5,740 bases of DNA, from positions 1 through 5,740 of the forward strand of contig DASXTS010000022.1 in the NCBI GenBank assembly GCA_036505275.1. Reading direction: 5' to 3'. Source of the DNA: DASXTS01 sp036505275. GTDB lineage: Bacteria > Actinomycetota > Actinomycetes > Mycobacteriales > Pseudonocardiaceae. Under the pieces are notes generated by a model. The model was not told the origin of the DNA and did no database searches. It saw only the letters and a list, made by a program, of their open reading frames with translations. This document shows positions 1-5,645 of the stretch, piece after piece. A program made the position numbers and the translations under genes. Numbering within the stretch: the first letter of the stretch is position 1; the number at the start of each line of letters is the position of its first letter.

Positions 1-186
1 CGGATCCGCACGGTCGCCAAGGAGGGTGCGCTGGCGGCGCTGGCGGCCTCCAAGCCGGGGGTGCAGGCCAAGGAACGCGACTACGAGCTCGAGCAGGCCT
101 TGGCCGAGGTGGCGCGGCTGTCGGAGGCGCTCAAGGAGATGGCCGTCAGGCTCACGCTGGTCGAGGGAAAAGACGGCTGGGCCTAG
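1..186 (+). CDS. IS3-type transposase OrfA, C-terminal part (partial at the window edge)
   Basis: Frame 1 is open from the first base to TAG at 184-186 and encodes the last 61 residues of a protein whose start lies upstream. The visible part is rich in Ala, Leu, Glu and Lys, with leucines at roughly heptad spacing (ELEQALAEVARLSEALKEMA, residues 29-48). This resembles the leucine-zipper tail of IS3-family OrfA proteins, which follows an N-terminal helix-turn-helix that would be outside the window. In IS3 elements OrfA binds the terminal repeats and regulates or forms part of the transposase. The main support is context: it sits directly before an OrfB in the -1 frame, with a slippery heptamer near its end. 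The short fragment alone would not be diagnostic. Confidence 0.72.
   Translation, partial: RIRTVAKEGALAALAASKPGVQAKERDYELEQALAEVARLSEALKEMAVRLTLVEGKDGWA
165..171 (+). promoter_or_regulatory. Probable programmed -1 frameshift heptamer G GGA AAA
   Basis: In the OrfA frame the codons are gaG GGA AAA, a perfect X XXY YYZ slippery heptamer five codons before the OrfA stop. A -1 slip here enters the OrfB frame. That frame is open from the heptamer through the GTG at 207 and onward, so a fused OrfAB transposase would result. This is the standard way IS3-family elements make their active transposase. I did not establish a downstream stimulatory stem-loop. Confidence 0.65.
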
Positions 187-206
187 GTGGCCGGGTCCCC
201 CGCCGG

Positions 207-1136
207 GTGGACGCGGCGATCAAGGCCGGGCTGCTCGACCTGCTCGATGATGCGCTCGATGCCGGCTGGACACTGCGCCAGGCCTGTCACGAGCTGGAGC
301 TGCCCGAGCGGCGGGCGCACCGCTGGATCGCCCGCCGTGCCCGCGGAGCGCTGGCCGACCGGGCACCGGGCGGGTCGCCGATGCACGGGCTGCTCGACGA
401 CGAGGTGGCCGAGATCCTGGCCCTGTTCGACGAATGGGGCGAAACCGACCGCAGCCATCGCAAGCTTGCCCACCGGGGCTCCTACCTGGGTCGGGTGTGG
501 GTGTCACCGTCGAGCGTGCGCAGGGTGCTTTTCCTTGCTGACAAGCACTTTCGGCCGCTGCCGCGGCCCGGGCGCAGCGTGCGCAGGCCGTTCCCGGACT
601 GGGTCGAGTACAAGCCCAACAGCATCTGGATCTACGACACGACACACTTCACCGCGGCCGGGATGGCGGTGCTCATCATCGAGGACCTGGTCTCCCGCAA
701 GTGGCTGGCCACGGTCGTGTCGGTCGAGGAGACCTCCACCCAGGTCGAGATCGGGTTCACCGCCGCCCTCGAGGCCGAAGGCCTGCTCGACCTGGTCGAC
801 GCCCGCCACGACGACGGCAGAATCGACCTGGGCACCGACGACCAGACCCGGCCGATCCTGCTCGCCGTGTCCGACAACGGACCCCAGATGACCTCCGGCT
901 CGACCCGCGAGTTCATGGCCATGTGCGCGATCGCCCAGCACTTCGGCCGCCCCGGCACCCCGACCGACCAGGCCTGGATCGAAAGCCTCAACGGGCACCT
1001 CAGGGCCGAATACCCGCACCTGCTGGCCATCCGCGACCCGGCCACCCTGCGCGCCGAGCTGGAGATCGCGCGGGCGCACTACAACGGGGTCAGGCTTTCT
1101 CTGGGGGTGGGTCGAGCGTTGCGTGACGTTGCATAG
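207..1136 (+). CDS. IS3-type DDE transposase OrfB, C-terminus replaced by transposon insertion
   Basis: This is the catalytic subunit of an IS3-family transposase (retroviral integrase core, rve). After an N-terminal region with an HTH-like segment (about residues 20-45) and a linker, the core shows D144 (WIYDTTHF), D223 (VSDNGPQM) and E259 (DQAWIESLNG). Exactly 35 residues separate the last two, the classic DD(35)E triad. The tract ends in HYNGVRL at 291-297. Family members continue from here with a motif of the type H.GIG...TP and some 40-60 further residues. Here residues 298-309 are instead encoded by the transposon left end, and the ORF stops in it at TAG 1134-1136. The triad is intact but the C-terminal part is gone, so it is probably inactive. 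The GTG at 207 is a formal start; in vivo the protein is likely made as an OrfAB fusion by frameshift at 165-171. Confidence 0.82.
   Translation: MDAAIKAGLLDLLDDALDAGWTLRQACHELELPERRAHRWIARRARGALADRAPGGSPMHGLLDDEVAEILALFDEWGETDRSHRKLAHRGSYLGRVWVSPSSVRRVLFLADKHFRPLPRPGRSVRRPFPDWVEYKPNSIWIYDTTHFTAAGMAVLIIEDLVSRKWLATVVSVEETSTQVEIGFTAALEAEGLLDLVDARHDDGRIDLGTDDQTRPILLAVSDNGPQMTSGSTREFMAMCAIAQHFGRPGTPTDQAWIESLNGHLRAEYPHLLAIRDPATLRAELEIARAHYNGVRLSLGVGRALRDVA
1091..1096 (+). other. Left flanking hexanucleotide (candidate recombination spacer), CAGGCT
   Basis: These are the six bases directly outside the left terminal repeat. When the two interrupted transposase fragments are aligned by their conserved motif (YN...H.G), this stretch occupies the same place as 5430-5435 on the right. 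A short, non-duplicated overlap fits the 6-7 bp core carried at the ends of Tn554-family insertions. The role is inferred. Confidence 0.45.
1097..1109 (+). repeat. Left terminal inverted repeat, TTCTCTGGGGGTG
   Basis: This 13-bp sequence is the exact reverse complement of 5417-5429. It begins exactly where the OrfB reading frame loses its family sequence. It is the probable outer recombinase-binding arm of the transposon left end. Beyond 13 bp the two ends diverge. Confidence 0.8.
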
Positions 1137-1164
1137 AGCGGGACACGAGCCCGGTTCTGCAACG
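1117..1164 (+). repeat. Left subterminal short repeats CGTTGC
   Basis: CGTTGC occurs directly at 1117-1122 and 1127-1132 (10-bp period), and inverted as GCAACG at 1159-1164. The cluster lies between the terminal repeat and the first gene. Similar TTGC-containing repeats occur at the right end. They could be accessory binding sites for TnpA, TnpB or TnpC, or operator sites for the operon. That is inference, and six-base matches in GC-rich DNA are weak evidence. Confidence 0.35.
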
Positions 1165-1230
1165 GATCTCCATGGGTGTGGTGCTCGTGGCTGGTAGTCG
1201 TACAACTGCCTGCCGCGAGAGGAGATCAAG
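1137..1230 (+). promoter_or_regulatory. Leader of the tnpABC operon with a 7-bp inverted repeat
   Basis: This short gap between the left end and the first gene should hold the operon promoter, but I see no convincing -35/-10 pair. CACGAGC at 1144-1150 and GCTCGTG at 1183-1189 form a perfect 7-bp inverted repeat separated by 32 bases. It could be an RNA stem in the leader or a protein-binding site. No promoter position is claimed. Confidence 0.3.
1217..1224 (+). promoter_or_regulatory. Ribosome binding site of tnpA, GAGAGGAG
   Basis: This strong purine-rich Shine-Dalgarno sequence lies 6 nt before the GTG at 1231. The same frame has a stop at 1195-1197 and no other ATG/GTG/TTG between it and 1231, so this site fixes the start. 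Confidence 0.75.
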
Positions 1231-2409
1231 GTGCGGGCGTTCCTGGTCAGGTTGCCGTCCGGAGCTCGGTACTGGACGGTGCTCGATGACGGCTTGGTGG
1301 TGGTCGCCGAGGCGGACGCGTATTTGCGTCATGTCCGGTTCGGCCGTGACGGTTCGGAGCTGACGACTCGTTCCTATGCGGGCGGGATCGCGTTGTTCCT
1401 TCGCTGGTGCGCGCGCAGCGGTCGGCATTGGCATGCGGGGGTCGAGCATCTGGGCTTGTTCATCACCTGGCTTCGTCACGCGGGCCCAACAGTCAGCGGG
1501 GTGGACGCTGCCGACGGCGGCGCGGTGCTGGCCGGGCCGGGCGCGGAGCCGGCGCGCGGCGCGCGGCGGATCAACGGCGTGCTCGCGGCGGTGCGCGGGT
1601 TGGTAGCGCACGCGGTGACGACCGGGCAGGCGCCGGCACGGCTGATGCCGCTGATCTATGAACTGGCCGACGATCGCGACCTTCCGGTGGCGGCTCGTGG
1701 TGAGGACGACGGCCGGATGGCGTGGCGGATGCGGGCCCGGCACCGGCTGCACGAGCCGGAGTCGATGGTGGACCGGGCCAGCGACGCCGAGATCGTCGCG
1801 CTGCTGAGGGCATGCCGTTCGGCGCGGGACCTGCTGATCGTTCTGCTAATGGCCCGGGCGGGGCTGCGCCGCGGCGAGTTGTGCGGGCTGCGGCGCAGCG
1901 ACGTGCACCTGCTGCCGAACTCCCGGGTGCTCGGCTGCGATGTGCAGCGCGCGCATCTGCATGTCGTGAGCCGCGACAACCCGAACGGCGCGTGGGCGAA
2001 GTCGCGACGGCAACGCTGGGTGCCGCTGGACTTTCTCGTGGTGCAGGCCTTCGACGGTTACGAGTTCGAGCGGCTGGCGGTGCCGCGGGCGGGCGAGTCG
2101 GACTTTCTACTGGTCAACCTGTTCCGCGAACCGCTCGGTGCCCCGATGCGCCCGGACGCGATCAACGAGCTGATGAGCGCCTGCTCCCGGCGGGCAGGGC
2201 TGTCACCGCAGGTGCGGCCGCATCAGCTGCGGCACGCGTTCGGCAGCAACCTTGCCGATGCCGGCAGCGGCCTCGACGAGATCGCCGAGTTGCTCGGGCA
2301 CGCGTCAATGAGTTCCTCGCAGGTGTATCTGCATCCCGACCCGGCGCGGTTGCGTGATGCGGTCGACCGGGTGCCTAGCCCCCGAGAGTCGACTGGACTC
2401 GCCCGATGA
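1231..2409 (+). CDS. tnpA: Tyrosine recombinase TnpA of a Tn554-like transposon
   Basis: This 392-residue tyrosine recombinase is expected to cut and rejoin DNA at the transposon ends through a covalent 3'-phosphotyrosine link. An N-terminal SAM-like core-binding domain (about 42-150, with SYAGGIALFLRWC at 48-60) precedes the catalytic domain (about 183-380). All catalytic positions are visible: R213 (AGLRRGEL), the probable beta-hairpin lysine K257 (AKSRRQRWVPL), H331 and R334 (HQLRH), H357 (LLGHAS) and the nucleophile Y366 (SQVYLH). It should therefore be active. The length is close to Tn554 TnpA (about 360 aa). GTG at 1231 has a good ribosome binding site. The stop overlaps the ATG of the next gene by 4 nt (ATGA), so the two are probably translationally coupled. 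Assignment to the Tn554 TnpA group rests on the three-gene context; the fold assignment rests on motifs. Confidence 0.9.
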   Translation: MRAFLVRLPSGARYWTVLDDGLVVVAEADAYLRHVRFGRDGSELTTRSYAGGIALFLRWCARSGRHWHAGVEHLGLFITWLRHAGPTVSGVDAADGGAVLAGPGAEPARGARRINGVLAAVRGLVAHAVTTGQAPARLMPLIYELADDRDLPVAARGEDDGRMAWRMRARHRLHEPESMVDRASDAEIVALLRACRSARDLLIVLLMARAGLRRGELCGLRRSDVHLLPNSRVLGCDVQRAHLHVVSRDNPNGAWAKSRRQRWVPLDFLVVQAFDGYEFERLAVPRAGESDFLLVNLFREPLGAPMRPDAINELMSACSRRAGLSPQVRPHQLRHAFGSNLADAGSGLDEIAELLGHASMSSSQVYLHPDPARLRDAVDRVPSPRESTGLAR

Positions 2410-4757
2410 GCGCCGCGCGCGTCGCGGTGGCTACTTCGGGTCGCGCCGTCGAGCATGTGTTCGCCGAGCCGATTACCGACCCGGTGGCGGCGCGGATCGG
2501 CGCGGTGATCGACCCCGTGTTCCTTACCGAGGCTGGGTGGGACCCGGGTTGCCGAGTGTTGCGGCCACCTGCTTCGCATCCACTGTTGGGCCGGCCGGTC
2601 TGCCAAGCGGCGGGCTGCTGGAACACCGCCACATGTTGCCGTTCCCGGATCTGCGTGTCGTGCCGCGCCCGGCTGGCCAAGCATGGCTTGGGCGAGGACG
2701 AGATCGCCGCCCTGCGGGCCCGCACGTCGAAGCCAACCTTCACGGCCGTGCCGGACGGACCGCGCTGCGCGGTCGCGGCGTGCACCCGGCGGCCCCGTCA
2801 CCGCGAGGGCGCCTACTGCCAGGCGCACCAGATCCGTTGGCGGGCCGTGCATGAACGCGATCCCGGTATGCACGAGCAGCGTTGGCGCCGTATCGAACCG
2901 GCCATCGGGCGCGGCGGCGAGGTCAGCCTGCGGGGGCTGCCGCAGCTGGTGGTCGCCGAGGTGATGTTCGGCCTGCAACAACGCTGCCAGATCAACGCGG
3001 TCAAGACCGACGACGCGGTCTTGCGTTCCCTCTGCGATGACCTGCGCCGCCAGCAGGTGACCACGATCGCCGACTACGCCCTGGCCGCGGATCGCGGCTT
3101 GGAGTTCAAAGGCCTCGCCAATTGCCTGGTCAGCCACGCCGGCCGGGCGCTGGCCACTCCGGAAACCGAGGTCGTCAAGGACGAATGGGATCTCGTGGTG
3201 TTCGGCCACAGCGGCACCATCTCGTTCGGCAACATCACGCAGCCGTGGCTGCGGGAGACGGCGAAACGGTGGGCCGCCGATGACCTGCCGAAACGCCGGG
3301 TCCGGCCGGGCCGACGGACCAGCGCGGGACTCGCGGTGCGCCACCACATCGGCTGTCTGGTCCGCCTGTCGGAATCGCTGCGAATGCGCCCGGACCGCGG
3401 CGAGCACCCGGCTGGCCTTGGCCGTGACGACATGCAGGCGTTCCTGCACCGGCTGGCTTATCTGGAATCGGTCGGCCAGATCAGCGACGACGCTCGCATC
3501 CGCGCCTGCCGGGAGGTCCGCGCGGTGCTGACCCGCGCCCGCGCGATGGGGCTGACCCGACCCGGCGGCATCGCCGCCGGCCTCGGGGACGACTTCGTCA
3601 TCGCCGTCACGGACATCCCGCTCAAGCCCGCACCGGCCGAACCGAACCGGGACCTGCCGCCGGAAATCATGCAGCAGTTGTGCGCACGGCTGGACGAGTT
3701 GACCACGCCGGAGACACGCACCGCGGTCGAGTTGGCCATCGATACCGGCCGCCGCCCTGAAGAGATCTGCGACCTGGACTTCGACTGCCTGGCCCGGGAC
3801 GAGGACGGCGCGCCGGCGCTCATCTACGACAACCACAAGGCCAACCGCCCCGGCCGGCGGCTGCCGATCAGCGAGCACACCGCCGCGCTCATCGTCACCC
3901 AGCAACAACGGATCCGTGCCCGCTACCCGGACACGCCGGTCGGACAGCTGAAGCTGCTGCCCACCGACCGGCGCAACCCCGGTGGCCGCCGCGCGATCAC
4001 GGCCTTCAGCCTCGCGTTCGCACACCGCGTCTGGGTGGACAAGCTGCCGGTGCTGCGCACCAGCGACGGCATCGAGTACGACAAGCGCAAGATCGTGCTC
4101 TACGCCTACCGGCACAGCTATGCCCAACGGCACGCCGACGCCGGGGTGCCGGTCGAGGTACTCCGCGAGCTGATGTCGCACCGCAAACTCGAGACCACCA
4201 GCGGCTACTACCGAATCGGCGAGACCCGCCGCCGCGATGCCGTCGACCGCGTGACAGCGATGCAGTTCGACCGGCACGGCAACCGCACCTGGCGGCAAGC
4301 CCAAACCCTGCTCGATTCCGAACACGCCCGCCGCGCGATCGGCGAGGTCGCCGTCCCGTTCGGCGTCTGCGCCGAACCGTCCAACGTCAAAGCCGGCGGC
4401 GGAGCCTGCCCGTTCCGGTTCCGCTGCGCCGGCTGCGACCACTTCCGCACCGACGTCTCCTACCTGCCCGACCTGCACGCCTACCTCGACGACCTGCTAC
4501 GCACCCGCGAACGGCTGCTCGCCACCACCGACCTCGACGACTGGGCCCGTGCCGAGGCGATGCCGTCCGACGACGAGATCGGCCGCATACGCCGGCTCAT
4601 CGCCCGCATCAGCGGCAGCCTCGACGACCTGGCCGTCGACCAGCGTGAGCACCTGCAGCAGGCCGTCGCCACCGTCCGCCACCACCGCAGCGTCATGCTC
4701 GGCATGCCCCGCGTCCGCCAAGCCCTGCCCGACCTACGCCCGGAGCGCACCCGATGA
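2406..4757 (+). CDS. tnpB: Large tyrosine recombinase TnpB with zinc-finger-like modules
   Basis: This 783-residue protein is the second recombinase of the module. The catalytic domain lies at about 415-615: R450 (DTGRRPEEI), probable K478 (YDNHKANRPG), R569 and H570 (YRHSYAQRH), H592 (LMSHRK) and nucleophile Y601 (TTSGYY). The usual first His of the HxxR box is Y566, a substitution some recombinases tolerate. A core-binding domain probably occupies about 275-400. The N-terminus carries two Cys-rich modules of equal spacing: C66-x4-C71-x11-C83-x2-C86 and C121-x4-C126-x11-C138-x2-H141. A third cluster after the catalytic domain (C655, C668, C674, C677, followed by FRTD) resembles the C-terminal Cys motif of TnpB-type integrases, and a charged helical tail follows (about 690-760). 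It is longer than Tn554 TnpB (about 630 aa), apparently through the N-terminal extension. It overlaps both neighbours by 4 nt and has no separate strong ribosome binding site, suggesting coupled translation. Confidence 0.88.
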   Translation: MSAARVAVATSGRAVEHVFAEPITDPVAARIGAVIDPVFLTEAGWDPGCRVLRPPASHPLLGRPVCQAAGCWNTATCCRSRICVSCRARLAKHGLGEDEIAALRARTSKPTFTAVPDGPRCAVAACTRRPRHREGAYCQAHQIRWRAVHERDPGMHEQRWRRIEPAIGRGGEVSLRGLPQLVVAEVMFGLQQRCQINAVKTDDAVLRSLCDDLRRQQVTTIADYALAADRGLEFKGLANCLVSHAGRALATPETEVVKDEWDLVVFGHSGTISFGNITQPWLRETAKRWAADDLPKRRVRPGRRTSAGLAVRHHIGCLVRLSESLRMRPDRGEHPAGLGRDDMQAFLHRLAYLESVGQISDDARIRACREVRAVLTRARAMGLTRPGGIAAGLGDDFVIAVTDIPLKPAPAEPNRDLPPEIMQQLCARLDELTTPETRTAVELAIDTGRRPEEICDLDFDCLARDEDGAPALIYDNHKANRPGRRLPISEHTAALIVTQQQRIRARYPDTPVGQLKLLPTDRRNPGGRRAITAFSLAFAHRVWVDKLPVLRTSDGIEYDKRKIVLYAYRHSYAQRHADAGVPVEVLRELMSHRKLETTSGYYRIGETRRRDAVDRVTAMQFDRHGNRTWRQAQTLLDSEHARRAIGEVAVPFGVCAEPSNVKAGGGACPFRFRCAGCDHFRTDVSYLPDLHAYLDDLLRTRERLLATTDLDDWARAEAMPSDDEIGRIRRLIARISGSLDDLAVDQREHLQQAVATVRHHRSVMLGMPRVRQALPDLRPERTR

Positions 4758-5308
4758 TCCGCAATACCGAACAAGCTCGCAGCACCGCCATGGTCAAGGG
4801 ACGCCAAGCCGACTCCGCCCGCCGCCGCGAACGCGTCACCAAAGCCCTCAGCGAGGCCGTCGCCGCCGGCGCCGAGATCAGTGTCAGCGCGATCGCAGCC
4901 AGAGCCGGCGTCGACCGCACCTTCCTCTACCGACACCGCGACCTGCTCGAACACGTCCACGCCGCCGAAGCCCACCCGCACGCCACCTCGCACGCCAGCG
5001 CGGCCGTCACCCGCGCGTCGCTACAAGCCGACCTGCTCGCCGCCCAACAACGATGCGCCCGCATGGCCGCACGCATTCAGCAACTCGAGACCCGGCTGTC
5101 TGAACTGCTCGGCGAACAAGCCTGGCGGGCCTCCGGACTCGGCGCACCCACCGACATCGAGCAACTCCAGCAGCGCATCGTTCACCTCGAGCAAGAGGCC
5201 GTCGACCTGCGTCTCCAGCTCGAGACTCGCGATCAAGAACTCACCGCAGCCCGCGCCGCGAACCGCGAACTGATGACTCGGCTCAACACCACCAGAAACG
5301 CCGGATAA
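4754..5308 (+). CDS. tnpC: TnpC-like (DUF6262) accessory protein, TetR-type HTH plus coiled coil
   Basis: This 184-residue protein is the third gene of the operon; its ATG overlaps the tnpB stop by 4 nt. Residues about 23-62 form a TetR_N-like helix-turn-helix (RRRERVTKALSEAV, then ISVSAIAARAGVDRTFLYRH), followed by a short His/Ala-rich linker. Residues about 86-178 are a long amphipathic region with heptad Leu/Ile and many Gln, Glu and Arg, very likely a coiled coil (for example IEQLQQRIVHLEQEAVDLRL, 135-154). There is no TetR ligand-binding domain. In Tn554 the small TnpC (about 125 aa) is not absolutely required but influences transposition frequency and orientation. Here the layout suggests a DNA-binding dimer that organises the ends or helps the recombinases. 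A simple operon repressor is the alternative. Family placement comes from position and architecture, since direct identity cannot be computed here. Confidence 0.8.
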   Translation: MIRNTEQARSTAMVKGRQADSARRRERVTKALSEAVAAGAEISVSAIAARAGVDRTFLYRHRDLLEHVHAAEAHPHATSHASAAVTRASLQADLLAAQQRCARMAARIQQLETRLSELLGEQAWRASGLGAPTDIEQLQQRIVHLEQEAVDLRLQLETRDQELTAARAANRELMTRLNTTRNAG

Positions 5309-5416
5309 CCCAACCCCAACGCGCCCACTTGCACCACACGTGTTGCACTCAATACAGTCACCGCACCGGCCCGAAAGCCCTACACGACAAGGGATTTGCA
5401 CTCAGCGCGGCCGCCG
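5309..5416 (+). repeat. Right subterminal region with TTGCAC repeats
   Basis: About 108 non-coding bases lie between tnpC and the right terminal repeat. TTGCACTCA occurs at 5343-5351 and 5396-5404, with a partial copy TTGCAC at 5329-5334. A palindrome ACACGTGT lies at 5336-5343 between the first two. No terminator hairpin with a T-run is visible after tnpC. The repeats are candidate accessory recombinase or TnpC sites, by analogy with arm sites next to tyrosine-recombinase cores. A TTG-started frame at 5329-5637 runs through this region but is only an accidental upstream extension of the IS fragment. Confidence 0.45.
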
Positions 5417-5429
5417 CACCCCCAGAGAA
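5417..5429 (-). repeat. Right terminal inverted repeat (CACCCCCAGAGAA on the + strand)
   Basis: This is the exact inverted copy of 1097-1109. Transposase-like coding sequence resumes one base after it, at codon CAC 5431-5433, which makes the boundary convincing. Confidence 0.8.
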
Positions 5430-5435
5430 TCACCG
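5430..5435 (+). other. Right flanking hexanucleotide (candidate recombination spacer), TCACCG
   Basis: These are the six bases just outside the right terminal repeat. They are the positional counterpart of 1091-1096 when the two transposase fragments are aligned. Under a Tn554-type mechanism, one hexamer is the resident target core and the other was brought from the previous donor site. Which is which cannot be told here. Confidence 0.45.
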
Positions 5436-5637
5436 CCACTCTGGACTCGGCCTGCACACCCCCGCGTCCGTCCACTTCGGAACCGCCGAGCAGATCCGCG
5501 CCCACCGCGCCGAAGTCCTGGCCGCCGCCCACGCCCGCAACCCCGAGCGGTTCAGCCGGCGTCCCGAGCCTCCCAAGCTGCCGACCGTGGCCTGGATCAA
5601 CCCACCCGACGAGCACACCCGACTACAGAACAATTGA
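5430..5637 (+). pseudogene. C-terminal fragment of an IS3-type transposase
   Basis: From about 5431 the frame reads HRHSGLGLHTPASVHFGTAE, then a helix with RAHRAEVLAAAHARNPERF, a Pro-rich PEPPKLPTVAWINPP, and TGA at 5635-5637. This is the typical tail of an actinobacterial IS3-type OrfB, following the lost YN(T/H)EH motif. The catalytic core is absent, cut off by the transposon. It lies in frame with the left fragment (207-1096) if the element and one flanking hexamer are removed. However, as I recall the families, the WINPP tail belongs to a different IS3 subgroup from the left fragment. It has no start of its own and is not expected to be functional. Confidence 0.8.
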
Positions 5638-5645
5638 CAACTCGG

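Larger units (their letters stand above)
1..1096 (+). mobile_element. IS3-type insertion sequence, 3' part, interrupted by a transposon
   Basis: The first 1.1 kb holds the end of an OrfA, a -1 slippery heptamer and an OrfB with a DDE integrase core. This orfA/orfB layout is typical of the IS3 family. The left end of the IS lies before the window. Its right side is cut at about 1096, where the transposon's terminal inverted repeat begins. Neither IS terminal repeat is visible here, so the exact IS cannot be named. Confidence 0.8.
1097..5429 (+). mobile_element. Tn554-like transposon with tnpABC only, no cargo
   Basis: The element is bounded by a perfect 13-bp inverted repeat (1097-1109 and 5417-5429) and is 4333 bp long. 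It contains three overlapping + strand genes for two different tyrosine recombinases and a small HTH/coiled-coil protein, in the order tnpA-tnpB-tnpC known from staphylococcal Tn554 and relatives. Both ends abut IS3-type transposase coding sequence, which breaks precisely at the repeats; this supports the boundaries independently. No target-site duplication is visible, as expected for this family. The classical Tn554 carries resistance genes. Here the three recombination genes and about 250 bp of end sequence account for the whole element. Confidence 0.85.

Noticed and set aside
504..1229. 241-residue open frame on the - strand opposite the transposase
   Set aside because: It is a shadow of the DDE transposase, with no domain, and it runs across the transposon boundary.
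2223..4478. 751-residue open frame on the - strand opposite tnpB
   Set aside because: It is antisense to a gene with clear recombinase motifs. Long antisense frames are common in high-GC coding DNA. Its translation is low-complexity Gly/Ala/Val/Asp/Arg without recognisable domains.
1231..4757. Phage or integrative-element integrase pair
   Set aside because: No excisionase, phage, conjugation or tRNA attachment site is present, and inverted repeats enclose just the three genes.
4549..5103. 184-residue + strand frame overlapping the end of tnpB and the start of tnpC
   Set aside because: Its translation is an Arg/Pro/Ser-rich shadow; the tnpB and tnpC frames both have coherent domains across the same bases.
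1097..5429. RIT (recombinase-in-trio) element
   Set aside because: RIT elements encode three tyrosine recombinases. The third gene here has no R..H..R..Y catalytic set and is an HTH/coiled-coil protein, so Tn554-like fits better.
5329..5637. A 102-residue gene starting at TTG 5329
   Set aside because: The first 33 codons are transposon end DNA including the terminal repeat. Only the part from about 5430 has family sequence, and that is a truncated transposase tail.
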